Shown here: positions 33,237 through 45,338 of the stretch, one piece after another | How the letters are laid out: each line of letters starts with the position of its first letter | Position numbering within the stretch: position 1 is the first letter of the stretch | NCBI GenBank assembly: GCA_030789695.1 | Contig: CM061139.1 | Span: 105,498,837 to 105,562,836 of the forward strand | DNA length: 64,000 nucleotides | Direction: 5' to 3' | Source of the DNA: Scilla litardierei | Taxonomy: Eukaryota > Streptophyta > Magnoliopsida > Asparagales > Asparagaceae | Notes under the pieces: generated by a model | The model's database searches: none | Seen by the model: the letters and a program-made list of their open reading frames with translations, nothing else | Told to the model about the DNA's origin: nothing | Translations under genes and position numbers: made by a program

Positions 33237-34162
33237 AGTTTGGCGGCCCATGCAGGTCCGCGCTAAATACCTCGTGAACAATATAGCAAGATCAGGATGT
33301 AATGTATACGATACTCAACTAAGCTGACATTTCTATGGATGCAGGTTTGACACTCGAAGGATGGATGGGAACACTTCCGAAAGCCCCAATGGAGTTGACC
33401 TATCTGGCCTTAATAAAAACCATTAACAAAACCAAAAATCTTGATAGGAATAATTAATTATTAATAAAAATCTTTCTGTGTCGGTGGTACTCATATGAAT
33501 GATAATCTTCCTTCAATGGACCATGATACCGGTCAATGTGCTTGGCTAAAGTCTGTTGGATCAACCTAGCTAGACTGGGCATAAGTGATCCTGGCTTAGT
33601 CACTTCCCTGACCGTGTCCGCTGGACCGTAAGGACGTGAATCATGAGTAGGTGACGTCATCGATCTTCTTCACTACCAACCTCCCTTTAAGCTTGATGAC
33701 CTTTCATTTGACCTTCTTAAAACCTTTCTATTTCCAGTTCACTTGAACCATAGCTACGTTTATTTCAAGGAGGGTAGCGTCCGAATTTTCGACCATCAGA
33801 AGTTCGAATTCCTCAGTAGAAGCCGATCAGAACGATGCTCAGAAGTATTGAAGGATGGTGCTAGAGAAATTGAGGCAAACCAAACCTAGACGTGTAAGCT
33901 GATGCTCCTACTTCTCCATCTATCTTGAACTCGTCTTTCCCTACCTGAACCTATTTTGCCTTGAGATTAGCCATAGAAGCGATGGTGATGACAATGGTAT
34001 GTATTCATAAACATCATCTCTTGTTTTCTAGATGCCGTGATATCACATTATATTTCGAAATATTTTTTTTCTTTCTCTATCATTTATTTGCTTGAGCTTC
34101 TTCATAACATCAATTATTTATTTTGAAATTCCGAGGACGGAATTATTTTAAGGAGGGTAGAA
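33237..34162 (+). other. Short interior of large-LTR element
   Basis: 926 bp without a supported gene. The sequence after the 5' LTR (AGTTTGGCGGCCCATGCAGG) is not the initiator-Met primer site usual for this lineage. Positions 33440-33648 match, in reverse complement, 6606-6823 of the nested Copia-derived element at about three quarters identity by eye. A minus-strand frame of 68 codons (33660-33454) spans this shared part but has no recognised family. The 3' end is the purine tract at 34151-34162. Confidence 0.75.
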
Positions 34163-34834
34163 TGTAACGACCTCTATTTTTCAACAACATCAAGTTACGT
34201 ATTTTTACGAATTTTCAAAATTCTTTATAAATGTTGGTGAAGAATTTTTTTCTAACAAAACCGATTTCAAAAATTCTTATAAAAATATTTTAGAGCACTA
34301 GACTTATCATATTGTATTTCAGCAATTTCAGATTTCCGCAAATGCCCAAAACATTCCCGTTAAAATTCATCTCCCAAAATTACCGTTTTGATTCGACGAA
34401 TTTATTTTCTATTCAAACATCTTCAAAACGTTTTCAAACTTCTACAGTAGCATCCTATGATAATTTAGAGCTCCCCACATTAATTTCGTAATTTTTGGAT
34501 ATCGTTTCAGCCTAGAACCCGCAAACCCGCTTTCTAAACGTTTTGGCCTAAAATTAGTATTTCCGTGGCTCAAATCCCAGAACGGATCTCGTATTCGTGA
34601 TCCTCGCGATGATACGATCCCGTGGGTATGTTTTCGTAATTTTTCGGAGTCGTTTGTAAAAACACGTTTTTATTCCACCGCTTTGCTAATTACATTCACT
34701 AACGATTTTTCACCTTTACTAATCACTTTTAACTGAGTTACCTTACCCCTCTTAAACCCACCGTTTGGGTGGTTGGATCTGAAATGATTCAGATCCAACA
34801 TCCCCCTCTCCCCTCTTTAATCCTTTGTCCCCCT

Positions 34835-35442
34835 TGTTGGATATGGAAGACGTTAGTACACCCTTGTAGGGGATGTACGAGGGAATACGGACCTCGAACG
34901 TCGCGTACACGAAGTCGTACGCAAAGGGAATATGTTCCCTTGCGGAGAGGATCACTAGATGAGTGGAAAAGTCGCATTATATATGCATAAGTGCATGCGA
35001 CATATGGCTAATAAAGGGGGAATATCTTAAGCTTATGTTGTACCATGCATATGGTACAACTTAAGCTTATAATGTGCCATGTATCATGGTACACCTTAAT
35101 TAAGTTGTTCCAAAGGAACAACTTACCCTAAAATAACTACCTTGGGGGCTATAAATAAGACCCAAGGGTAAGCCATTTCTAACACTTTTTGCATGGCATT
35201 CTTGCATGCATTTTCATCCTAGCGAAGCTCTGCCGAAATGCTTCCTCTCTTTCTTTATCCAAGTTCTTAATCTAAAGTAGAGATTTAGATTGTGGATTTA
35301 GTAGCCTTACTCCGTTCGTGAGAAGACTCGATCCGTCGTGGCGAATCCGAAGGCGAAGTTCGTAGATTACCGTGTCGCATACACAAGCGTAAGTCTAAAC
35401 TTCATATTATCGATCCTAACTCTGTTTTGGCAGGATCCTACA
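34835..35442 (+). repeat. 5' LTR of Copia element
   Basis: 608 bp. U3 contains a near-perfect hairpin (35028-35067, arms AAGCTTA...GTACCAT), followed by the TATA box TATAAATA at 35150-35157. The end at 35442 is fixed by the primer site starting at 35443. Confidence 0.92.
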
Positions 35443-35456
35443 TTGGTATCAGAGCC

Positions 35457-37348
35457 ATATGGGTTCGCCCCGGTCAAACCACCGCCCCGTCGAAACTATG
35501 AACGAGTCGTTGTCTTTTTCACGAATGGGTCTCCTACCATTACAGATATGGTAGGAACGCTTCGTGACGGAGAGAACGCAGCGGTTGTTCTTTTCACGTT
35601 AGGGTCTCCTATCATTACGGATATGGTAGGAACTCTCCGTGACGGGAAGAACCGACCGTTCACGTAGTACGTTATTCATTTTTTGGCACACGGCCATTAG
35701 GAAATAACTAATTTCTCGACGAACGGGTGCTTCATCGACGAACGGGTGCTTCATTGAGGAAGATGATGGTAGTTATTTCCATCGGGTAAGATGAAATTTG
35801 GTGCATGTGCACCATGGCCAAATGGGCTATGAAAGGCCATGCACCCCCCTCCACTTGCGGAGGGGGTTGGCTACGGCCAATAACCACCGGCGACCACCCC
35901 ATCAAGGGGGAGGAATGTGTGCAGCAACCCCATTCAAAGGGGGTGGCCGGCCATGGCCAAAGGGGCCATGGCCGGCCAATGCCAAATGGCCTTGGCCATG
36001 ACCGGCCATGGCCAAGCCATGGCCGGCCATGGCCAGGCCGGCAGTGGCCGGCCAAGGCCAGGCCGGCAATGGCCGGCCTCGGCCACGGCCTGCCGGCCTG
36101 GCCGGCCCTGGCAGAGGCCAGGGCCAATGCCCTGGCCTCGGCCAGGGCATGGCCGGCCCTGGCAGAGGCCAGGGCCGGCCTGCCGGCCTGCCGGCCCTGG
36201 CAGAGGCCAGGGCCGGTGCCCTGGCCTCAGCCAGGGCCTGGCCGGCCCTGGCAGAGGCCAGGGCCAATGCCCTGGCCTCGGCCAGGGCATGGCCGGCCCT
36301 GGCCGGCCTCGGCCAGGGCAGAGGCCCTGGCCGAGGGGCCAGGGCAGAGGCCCTGGCCGAGGGGCCAGGGCCCCTGGCCAGCCAGGGCAGAGGCCCTGGC
36401 CGGCCCTTGGCCAAGCCCCAGCCAGGGCAGAGGCCCTGGACGGGAAGAAGTTGCAGACCAAAATTGGTTGACCAATTTGGTGTTTTTGGTCGACCAATCC
36501 GACAGAAGGTCTGGGACGATTGCAAACTTGCCAACTGACCCATACGGGGTGACAAAAGGCCTTGGCCAAACTCGAATGTGCCAATTAGCCCATACGGGGC
36601 TAACCACAGTGCCGACTAGCCCATACGGGGCTAACGTTTTAATGAAGTTTTTCATTGGGCTCTACTCCTTGAAGATTAGCCTAAGTGCTCTACTTCATGC
36701 GAGATTAGCCGTAGTGCTCTACTCCTTGAAGATTAGCCGTAATGCTCTACTTCATGCAAGATTAGCCATGTCATTGTGCTCTACTCTACGGAGATTAGCC
36801 AATGTACTTATGACGTTGTGCTCTACTCTACGGAGATTAGCCAATGTATTTCAAATTTTTTGAAAAAGGTGTTTTCAAATAGGTTATGTCCCGTCCTTAA
36901 ATCGGGATAGCGCAATTTAGAATTCCAAGTCCTACCACGATCCGGCCATGGTTATCTAACCCATGGGTGTGTAGAACAGGTCTCGTGGCTTGGCAATTGT
37001 TGCGTTAAAATTCTTTGCGCAAACTCTCACCTATTCCATTTTGAAAGATATGTTTTTCAAAATTGATTTTCCGCTGCGAAGTACTATAAGAGTACGATTG
37101 TTTGATAAGTGATGGGGGAATATTGAAGGTTGTTCTAGATGGTGATTGGAATCATAGAGACCTTTTCGATTCTAGAACAACATCTTCAATATTTTTCGAA
37201 AGTAACTTATCAAATATAATATAATTCCAAGTGGGATTTGAATTTTTTGAACTATCCAAATGGGATATTCTATTATCATTTCAAGTGGGAGTTATATTTT
37301 AAGAATTTTTATGCAATGTTTTGATCGAACCTTCGGTTTTGTGTCTTT
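35457..37348 (+). repeat. Repeat-filled leader of Copia element
   Basis: The long leader between primer site and gag holds several repeats in a row: a duplicated block of about 75 bp with a GTCTCCTA...TAGGAAC hairpin (35510-35660); a 21-bp duplication of ACGAACGGGTGCTTCAT (about 35720-35755); a strongly GC-rich tract of GGCCGGCC, CCAGGGCC and GCCCTGGC units (35935-36445); AGCCCATACGGGGCTAAC palindromes (about 36535-36640); and repeats of GTGCTCTACTC...GATTAGCC (about 36655-36850). Frames of up to 352 codons in five of the six readings across the GC tract are composition artefacts. Confidence 0.82.
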
Positions 37349-38296
37349 TTGCAGCATTTTAAAAGTAAAATGTCTTCCGCTTCAAAGAATATCGTCGCTG
37401 AGTTAAACAAAGGTGAAAAACTCAACGGCGATAATTACAATCTTTGGTCCATAAAGATACAATACGTTCTAGAGGAGCAAGAAGTGCTCGAAACTCTAAA
37501 GAACGTTATGATTGAACCCGAGTTGGGCACTACGGCCCAACACCGACGAGACAAGGAAGCTTTTGATACTTGGTCTCGGAAGAATAAGATAGCGCGCATT
37601 ACGTTATTAAGCAGTATTGCTGATGACATAATGCGCATCTTTCGAGAACATGACCTAGCCATGGACATATGGTCCAAGCTAGAGGAAAAGTTCGGTGGCA
37701 CATCGGTGTTCAAACTTCGCGCCTTAACTATAAGGTTCGATACATATAAGAAACGTCCAGATCATTCCATGGGGAAACATCTGCGACATATGGCGAACCT
37801 TATCTCGGAGTTAAAGGACGCAGGTCATGTGCTCACTGATGAGCAACAAATCCAAGCAGTCATACGTTCCCTACCAAATGGGTGGGATCAGATAAAGATG
37901 CATCTCACTCATAATGAGAGCATCAAGACCTTCAATGATGTTTCCAAGCACCTCGAATTAGAGGAAGAGCGGCTTGCGGCTGCCAAGCCAAGTGCAGAAG
38001 TGCACATGGTTGCTAGTTCCTCACACGGGGGAAAGAAACGTAAAGATCGTTCGAAGTCTTCTAATGAACGTAATAAGCAACCTGAGTCTACCAAGGAACC
38101 CAAACATAAGGGTGGGCACAAGAAATGGCACACGAAGAAAGACTTGAAAAGGATCAAGTGCTTCAAGTGCAACAAGCTCGGTCACTATGCTCGTTCGTGT
38201 ACGAGTGGAAGTGACGAGGTAACTTGTAATACTAGTTACATATGTATTTCTAGTTCACTATTTCTTGTGGAATCTAATCCATTTTTGGATAATTGA
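37349..38296 (+). CDS. Copia Gag polyprotein segment
   Basis: An open frame of 315 codons. The first ATG gives MQHFKSK; the ATG 21 bp on (37370, MSSASKN) is the more likely start because family gags begin just before the LNGDNYNLWSIKI segment. It has the UBN2-type capsid region (LNGDNYNLW, WSKLEEKFGG, LPNGWDQIK) and one zinc knuckle CFKCNKLGHYARSC (CX2CX4HX4C) near residue 270. A basic, lysine-rich stretch (KKRKDRSK) precedes the knuckle. Gag would form the cytoplasmic particle that packages element RNA. The frame stops at 38296, overlapping the protease frame by about 30 bp in another register. This probably reflects a frameshift mutation, since Copia gag and pol are normally one frame. It could still supply gag in trans. 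Confidence 0.85.
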   Translation: MQHFKSKMSSASKNIVAELNKGEKLNGDNYNLWSIKIQYVLEEQEVLETLKNVMIEPELGTTAQHRRDKEAFDTWSRKNKIARITLLSSIADDIMRIFREHDLAMDIWSKLEEKFGGTSVFKLRALTIRFDTYKKRPDHSMGKHLRHMANLISELKDAGHVLTDEQQIQAVIRSLPNGWDQIKMHLTHNESIKTFNDVSKHLELEEERLAAAKPSAEVHMVASSSHGGKKRKDRSKSSNERNKQPESTKEPKHKGGHKKWHTKKDLKRIKCFKCNKLGHYARSCTSGSDEVTCNTSYICISSSLFLVESNPFLDN

Positions 38297-41118
38297 TTCA
38301 GGTGCCACCGACCACATAGCAAAGGACAGACGGTCCTTCGTGGAGTATCACCGGATACCCCAGGGAATGAAGTGGATCAATGTAGGAAACAACACACGTG
38401 TTGAAGTGAAAGGCGTTGGGACTCGCAAGCTAGTCTTGGACAACGACCGCACTCTCCTACTTCATGATGTTCTCTTCATTCCATATATTCAAAGGAATAT
38501 TAAAACTGTGGTCAATTTAATGGGTCTTGGTTATAGTTGGTTCCTTCATGATTGTAATATGGACCTATTTTTGTAATAATTCCTTTATTGGTACTGGGTT
38601 TGTATTTCAAAGGATTTATTGTAATAAGTACAATGTATAATTCCTCATGTAATGAAAATTTCCTTGTGACAAATTTTTTGACTAATGAGTCTAATATAAT
38701 TTGTTGGCACGCAAGGCTTGGTCATATTGGACCAACGCGTATAGATAGACTTGCCAAACGTGGCCTTCTATCCAATGTTTCAAAGGTTGAAATGTCGACC
38801 TGCGAACATTGCCTTGTAAGGAAATCTTGTCGCAAGCCGTTTGGAACCGGCACAAGGGCCGAGGTTCCATTACAGCTTATCCATTCGGACATATGTGGTC
38901 CGATAAATGTCAAGACAAGACGCGGGAAGTCCTATTTCATCACTTTTATTGATGATTTCACCCGATTCGGTCATATCTATTTGATATCCCACAAAAGTGA
39001 AAGCACTAAACCTGCTTTAAAAACTATATGAGTTTAGTGGAGAATCAATTAGATCGCAAGATTAAGGTCGTGCGAACCGATAGGGGCGGTGAATATCAAT
39101 CAACAAGTTTAAAGGAACTTTGTGATGAAAAAAGGCATAGTACATCAGGTAACTATGCCTTATACTCCTCAACAATTGGTGTTGCAGAAAGGAGGTATAG
39201 GACTTTAATGAAAAATGGTCCGTTCAATGATGGCGCAAGCTAACTTGCCAATCACTTTTTTGGGGTGATGCATTATTGACGGCCGCTTTCATTTTTTGAA
39301 CCGCGTACCCTCGAAATCAGTTAGCTCCACTCCTTATGAGTTGTGGAACCAAAGGTCTCCTGACTTAAACATTTTGAAACCTTGGGGTTGTGCATCCTAC
39401 GCACATATTTCCTCCTATAAGTATGGCAAACTTGGGCCAAGGGGAAGAAAATGTATCTTTATACGATACTCAGAAAAACTCCAAAGGTTATGTTTTATGT
39501 TAGTCAGGAAGACAATGGTGGGCTAATTGAGTTTTGAGTCGAGGGATGTCACTTTCTTGGAAAACGAGTTTCCAAGACAGGGCGAGATAAGTCAGGACTT
39601 ATCTCTGTTTGAGATTTATGATAAAAAAGGATTACCTCATTCGAGTGGGAGAATTCTTGGTGAAGATGAAAATACGTTTCAACCTTCACCAATGGATTAT
39701 ACGAATGACGATTATCCTATTCCAAACGGGAATAATGATCCAAGTGGGAGCAATTCTAAACGACATTTCAAGTGGGAGTGATATTAGAATTGATCTAACT
39801 TCGAGTCAACAAGGACTTGAAGAATCTCAAATACGACGTAGTAATCATACAAGGTTGGTTGAAATTTCCGCAAACCTTTATGATTTTACTACAAGAAAAT
39901 GACGAGCCTGCTACTTTCAAACAGGCCGTCATTTTGCCCTGCAAAAGACAAATGGATGGAAGCGATGAAGGAGGAATTGAAATCCATGAAAGTTAACCAA
40001 GTCTGGGACTTAGTTAACTTACCCAGAGGACATAGAGCAATTGGGAACAAATGGGTTCTCAAGATCAAGCATAAGGCTGATGGCTCTATTGACAGATATA
40101 AAGCTCGCCTTGTCGCGAAAGGTTTTACGCAACAGGAAGGGATAGACTACGAAGAGACCTTCTCACCTGTTGTGCGTTTTACCTCGATTCGCCTGATTCT
40201 GGCAATGGTAGCTTGCTTAAACCTCGAATTACATCAGATGGATGTAAAGACTGCCTTTCTCAATGGAGAATTGGACGAGGAGATCTATATGGAACAACCA
40301 ACAGGGTTTGTAAAAGAAGGAAACAAACATAAGGTTTGTAAGCTTCGTAAGTCCATATATGGTCTTAAACAATCCTCGAGGCAATGGTATATACGATTTC
40401 ATAAAGTTATCAAATGGTTTTACCATGCTTGATGAAGATAACTCAGTATATATCAAGAGGATTAAAAGCAAGTATATTATCATGTCTCTATATGTAGATG
40501 GCATTTTAATAGCCAGAAATGACAAGGGATTTTGTGATGAGTATCAAGGCTTGGCTTTCATCAGTATTTGAGATGAAAGGCATAGGAAAAGCCGCATATA
40601 TCCTTGAAGTTAAGATTTCAAGGAATCGTTCGAAGAAACTTCTTTCTCTTTCACAGGAGACTTATATAAAGAAGGTTCTAGAACGATTTAATATGCAGGA
40701 CTGCAAGTCCATTGATATTCATATAAGCATATGCGATAATTTATATCTGGAATCGTGTCCAAAGAACCAAAAGGAAAAGGAAATTATGGAAAAAGTTCCA
40801 TATTCCAGTGCAGTTGATAGTCTTATGTACGCTATGGTGTGTACGAGACCAGACATCTGTTTTGCCGTTGGAAATGGTAAGCTGTTACCAATCCAATACA
40901 GGGCAAGTACACTGGAAAGCGGTTAAGAGGATAATGTGTCTTGTAAGATCAAACACATTGATATCCGATACGAATTTGCAAAAGACTATGATAAAACCAA
41001 GAAGGTAGACATAAGGTACATATCTATGCATAAGATGATAGAGGATCAGCTTACGAAAGCGATCCCCAGAAATGTGTTTTATAAACACTTATCATCCCAA
41101 GGATTGCGTATGAGCTGA
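38265..41118 (+). pseudogene. Copia pol (PR-INT-RT-RNase H), broken
   Basis: Fragments in Copia order: protease WIIDSGATDH (38286-38315); integrase zinc domain with WHARLGHIG and CEHCLVRKS (about 38703-38828); core with HSDICGP and FIDDFTRFG (38883-38970) and VVRTDRGGEYQ (about 39067-39099); RT from WMEAMKEELKSM (39953) through KARLVAKGFTQQEG and MDVKTAFLNGELDEEIYM (40238-40290). The RT catalytic box reads YVDG (40491-40502) instead of YVDD, losing an essential Asp. RNase H remains follow, ending ...EDQLTKAIPRNVFYKHL (about 41041-41090). At least seven frames are needed to follow the protein, so it is dead. Confidence 0.9.
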
Positions 41119-42171
41119 GTTGTACCAATATATATTCCCATGTCTAAGAAATGATCAAAATTAATAAAAGAATAAGTTCTTTTTCCAACATTGCATATGA
41201 ATTTCTTAAGAAATGTTTGTGTACATTTTTGAAATCTCAGCTGAATTGTGTGTATGTCGGACAGATTAAGGTTGGCTCTCTCACATGAGCAACCGCCTTA
41301 TCTTATCAGATGGATAAGATAGAGATGAGACTAGTTTAAAGTCAAAATCATTAGACGAATGATTTAGAGTCATGACTTAAACAAGATAGTCGAATGAAAG
41401 ATCTGCATCATATGGATGCTTACAAAAGATCTGAGATCTGTATCACAAGGATATTTGAAAGAGATCTCATATGATTTTTAAATCCTATCTGTCTTATGCA
41501 GGATGAGAGTCCGTGAATATTTCACGAGTAGTAAGGGGACTCAAAAAGATAGGCACTGTGGTGTCTGTTTTTTTTCATCCGTACAACATCATTAAGACAT
41601 ACTCTCCCTGGGAAAGGAGTGATGTTGTAATACGTGTTCATACCACGTATGCATTTTGACCACTGAGTTAGTAGCAATAGTGTTTGCTATTATGTGAGAC
41701 TCAAAGGCCATACGGGTCTTAACTCTTACCCTCAAGGACTCCAATTGGTTCCTTCAGATTTGACGAGATGATCGCTATCTTAGCGTGTTACTAATGGGCT
41801 ATGATAATTCGGCTCGGCGGGGCACGTTAGAAAAGCGAATCAAGTCAAGATCAGAAGGTTCGCAAGAAGAGGAAGATTGATTTCATATTCACATTTGGAC
41901 TTTAAATGATTCAAAGCTGGCCAGCCAATTGTAATCCAGATGGGATTCAATTGTTGAATATAAAGTATAAGAAATGTGAAGAAATAATCTAGGGTAAAGC
42001 ATGCGTTGAACTACTCAACTTTGCACCTTCGAGGTCGTTGTGTATCTCTAACAAGTGCACAACAACAGACTCTACGCGCATGACGGTCGCACGGTCTATT
42101 TCTCGGTATGATAGATGAAAGAACTAAGAGAAAGACGTTCTCTTACAATCCCCTCAAGTGTGAGTGGGAGA
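41119..42171 (+). other. Copia 3' non-coding region
   Basis: About 1 kb between the end of RNase H and the 3' LTR, without a supported gene. It ends in the purine tract at 42156-42171. Its length is large for a Copia element and suggests a lost or eroded reading frame or extra spacer. Nothing in it is recognised. Confidence 0.6.
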
Positions 42172-42779
42172 TGTTGGATATGGAAGACGTTAGTACACCC
42201 TTGTAGGGGATGTACGAGGGAATACAGACCTCGAACGTCGCGTACACGAAGTCGTACGCAAAGGGAATATGTTCCCTTGCGGAGAGGATCACTAGATGAG
42301 TGGGAAAGTCGCATTATATATGCATAAGTGCATGCGACATATGGCTAATAAAGGGGGAATATCTTAAGCTTATGTTGTACCATGCATATGGTACAACTTA
42401 AGCTTATAATGTGCCATGTATCATGGTACACCTTAATTAAGTTGTTCCAAAGGAACAACTTACCCTAAAATAACTACCTTGGGGGCTATAAATAAGACCC
42501 AAGGGTAAGCCATTTCTAACACTTTTTGCATGGCATTCTTGCATGCATTTTCATCCTAGCGAAGCTCTGCCGAAATGCTTCCTCTCTTTCTTTATCCAAG
42601 TTCTTAATCTAAAGTAGAGATTTAGATTGTGGATTTAGTAGCCTTACTCCGTTCGTGAGAAGACTCGATCCGTCGTGGCGAATCCGAAGGCGAAGTTCGT
42701 AGACTACCGTGCCGCATACGCAAGCGTAAGTCTAAACTTCATATTATCGATCCTAACTCTGTTTTGGCAGGATCCTACA
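42172..42779 (+). repeat. 3' LTR of Copia element
   Basis: 608 bp matching 34835-35442 with five transitions by eye. TATA box at 42487-42494. It ends CCTACA, followed by the target duplication CCCCT. Confidence 0.92.
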
Positions 42780-45338
42780 CCCCTCACCCCTAATTACACT
42801 ATTGCCATTCACTAATACCTATATAAACCCCTCAAGTTTCACGAAATAATCACACAGTACCAATCTCTCTCTTTCCTTTTTAAAAACCAGGCCGTTAATA
42901 TTTTTTTTACCCACGTTCTCTCCCTCGCTCTAACTCTCGATCACTCTTTCTCTCTCTCTCTTCCTCTCCCTCTCCCACACTCACGGTGGCCTCGACCGCC
43001 GCCCACCTAGCCCGCCGCCACCGCCGCCACATCCTCCGCCTAGAATGCCCTCCACCGCCGCCTCGAAGCCCCTCAGAGCTGCTCGCCGCGCCCCCCAACG
43101 AGCTCCGCCCTCCGTCAGCCGTCCACCTCCCTTTGGCCCTCCGATCACCGATGAACCGTCGCTGAGCGCCTCCGCCTCCCCGTGAAGCTCCAACAGCGGA
43201 CCACGCCACCCTCCGCTCAAGTTCTCCGAGGCCCACCGCCACGTCACGACGAGCTCCGCCCATCCTCGAGCAGCGCCGAGCTCCACCAGCGTCTCCACCT
43301 CTGCACAGCACGCCACCCCGCCACGAGAGCCCGCTCCGCCGCCGTTCTCCGATCCCACCGACCCGAGCGCCTCCCGACAGCTCGACCGCCGTCCTTCGCC
43401 GTTCGCCGCCGCAACCCTCGAGCTCCCCCGCTGCTGCCGGCGCCCCTCGTCGTCGGCCAACGCCCACCGTCGACTTTCGACGTCGCTCAGCCGCCTCGCC
43501 GCCGCCAAACGCCAGAGAGACCCCCCTCCTCCGTCGATAACAAGCAGCGACGGTAAAAAGCCCCTGATGGCAAAAGCGTAATTACGAGGAAATTCCGTAT
43601 TTTCGTATTTTTAAATAAGTAATAATGAGGTTTAATGGTTTTAAGTTCATAACTTGATATACATGGCCCAGAAAAATGTGAGGATAGCTCCAGAAAATCA
43701 GAAACAATATTTCGGACCCAATGGCGCTGGTCTTATCTAGATCAGATACCTACTTTTTCCAGAACAAAATTTCAAACCTTAAAATTAAATAAGTATAAAT
43801 CAGTCTAAAATCCGTAGCTCGTTGTTTTCGCACACACTAATATGTGATAAAATTATAGGTGATGATAAACTTCGAGACGGTCATTTTGACTGTTCATTCG
43901 AGTAATTCCGACTAGGATTGCTCCCGAAACAAATTACGGAAGATACGCGACACTTAATAAATTGGGTTTTTAAACTAGTTTTGAGTTTCTAAAAATTTTA
44001 AAAAATACGATAAACTTCAGAAAAATATTCCCTCTTGCAGTAAAACTATTTTTATCATATATAGCCTATATAAAAATTTGGAACGCTTTTCATCACGTTT
44101 TAAGCAGTCTTAAAAATCAAAACGACCTATTATTTAGATATTATTTAGCGTAGCGATTAACTGATATTTGCTTGTGTTTGCAGGTGCCAATCCTTGCGCT
44201 CTAATTCCATCTTCGTCTTGCTACGACGATCCCGATAGTGTAAGTCACAGTAAATTCTAACCTTGGAAATCTAGATAGTGTACGTAATGGGAATACCGCA
44301 TGCTCGAAGTATGGATCGGTAACTTAGTTGTTGGACTTCAAATCATTGCTCAAGACTGACATTCTCTCTTGAGGTTTCTGCCTTGACTTTTCAACAAGCG
44401 GAGATCTTTGGAGTGTTGTTAATGCATGTGAACATCTTTACTTTTGGAACAACGCGTCGACCTACCGTATTGTTACACAATGACTGAATGACATACCGGG
44501 CTGACATCATACTGCTGGAACATCTTATTGAAACTGAATGCTTAAAGATAGTTGGCACTGCACTGGGTTTTTGGGGTAATCTTATATTAGTGAAAGTGCG
44601 GGAGCGACCGCGAGCCATCTACACATTGCACCGTACTGTACCGACCGACTAAATGAAATGTACCGACTAAAGTGATTTGAGATCCGCCCGGGTGAGCGCC
44701 CCTGTGGCAGGAGATGAGCTCAATGGTTGCACACCGTACCTTCCTATATGAGTCACATAGTTCTAGTTTTGCTATTGCCTGCTGGTTAAAACATTGCTGC
44801 TACCCTGAAACAGTTGTTACTCTTGTACTTTACTTTTACACTTGTCACCTATGCTTCGCACACTACACTAGCACTTTACTTATTGCTATTGCATGCATGT
44901 TCGTTTTTGCTTTACTTTCGTACTTGTTTACTATAGCATGCTCCATATTTGTACACTCCTCTTTTTCTATCGCTAGAATTGTTGTGACTTACCTATGGTT
45001 CCATCTCCGTGGCACCGCAGACGATGCACAGGTTGACTTAGGCCCCATCGAGTCCGCAGAGGCGCCGTAGCACGATCCTGGGACTGTTGACTTATATATT
45101 CAGAGTGTATGAGTGATGTACTTTCGATGTATTTACTTTCCGCTTTACTTTTCATGTATTTGTGAGAGAGTGCTGGTTGATGTTGTACTTTTAAGTTATG
45201 GACTGTAAAAATGTCTGTCGGCTTGAGTGTTGTTGGTACGTCTCTGCATCGTGGCTATGTTGATTTCACTGGTAAACTGCAGACCTGCGAATAAACCAAA
45301 TAAGTAACGGGCCCCCGAGAGCGGGTCGTTACACGACG

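Larger units (their letters stand above)
34835..42779 (+). mobile_element. Ty1/Copia element, nearly complete, pol broken
   Basis: Identical-length LTRs (34835-35442 and 42172-42779, 608 bp, TGTTGG...CCTACA) are flanked by CCCCT. The primer site TTGGTATCAGAGCC (35443-35456) fits initiator Met tRNA, and a purine tract AAGTGTGAGTGGGAGA (42156-42171) precedes the 3' LTR. By eye the LTRs differ at five positions, all transitions, so the insertion is young. The leader (35457-37348) is unusually long and repeat-filled. Gag is open. Pol has many stops, frameshifts and an altered RT active site. Confidence 0.93.
30010..45333 (+). mobile_element. Large-LTR, gene-poor element of Tekay-like ancestry
   Basis: LTRs 30010-33236 (3227 bp) and 34163-45333 (about 3221 bp after removing its Copia guest) have ends TGTAACGACC...GGTCGTTACA and are flanked by CGACG (30005-30009 and 45334-45338). 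The interior is only 926 bp. A purine tract AGGAGGGTAGAA (34151-34162) precedes the 3' LTR. The text before it (CCGAGGACGGAATTATTTTAA, about 34132) resembles the end of chromovirus (Tekay/Del) pol. No gag or pol frame exists, so it must have been moved by another element's proteins. Confidence 0.88.
34163..45333 (+). repeat. 3' LTR of large-LTR element, split by Copia insertion
   Basis: The parts 34163-34834 and 42780-45333 together reproduce 30010-33236 with only scattered substitutions. The break lies in CCCCT, duplicated at 34830-34834 and 42780-42784, just upstream of the LTR's TATA box (42820-42827). The separated U3 is thus 8 kb away from its core promoter. Frames at 42907-43556 and 44391-45070 are the same shadows as in the 5' LTR. 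Confidence 0.9.

Noticed and set aside
35805..36863. A 352-codon open frame and several others of 142 to 217 codons on both strands.
   Set aside because: They lie over the GGCCGGCC/CCAGGGCC repeat tract of the Copia leader. Five overlapping frames on both strands are open at once because the repeats lack stops, and the predicted proteins are low-complexity Gly/Pro/Ala/Arg.
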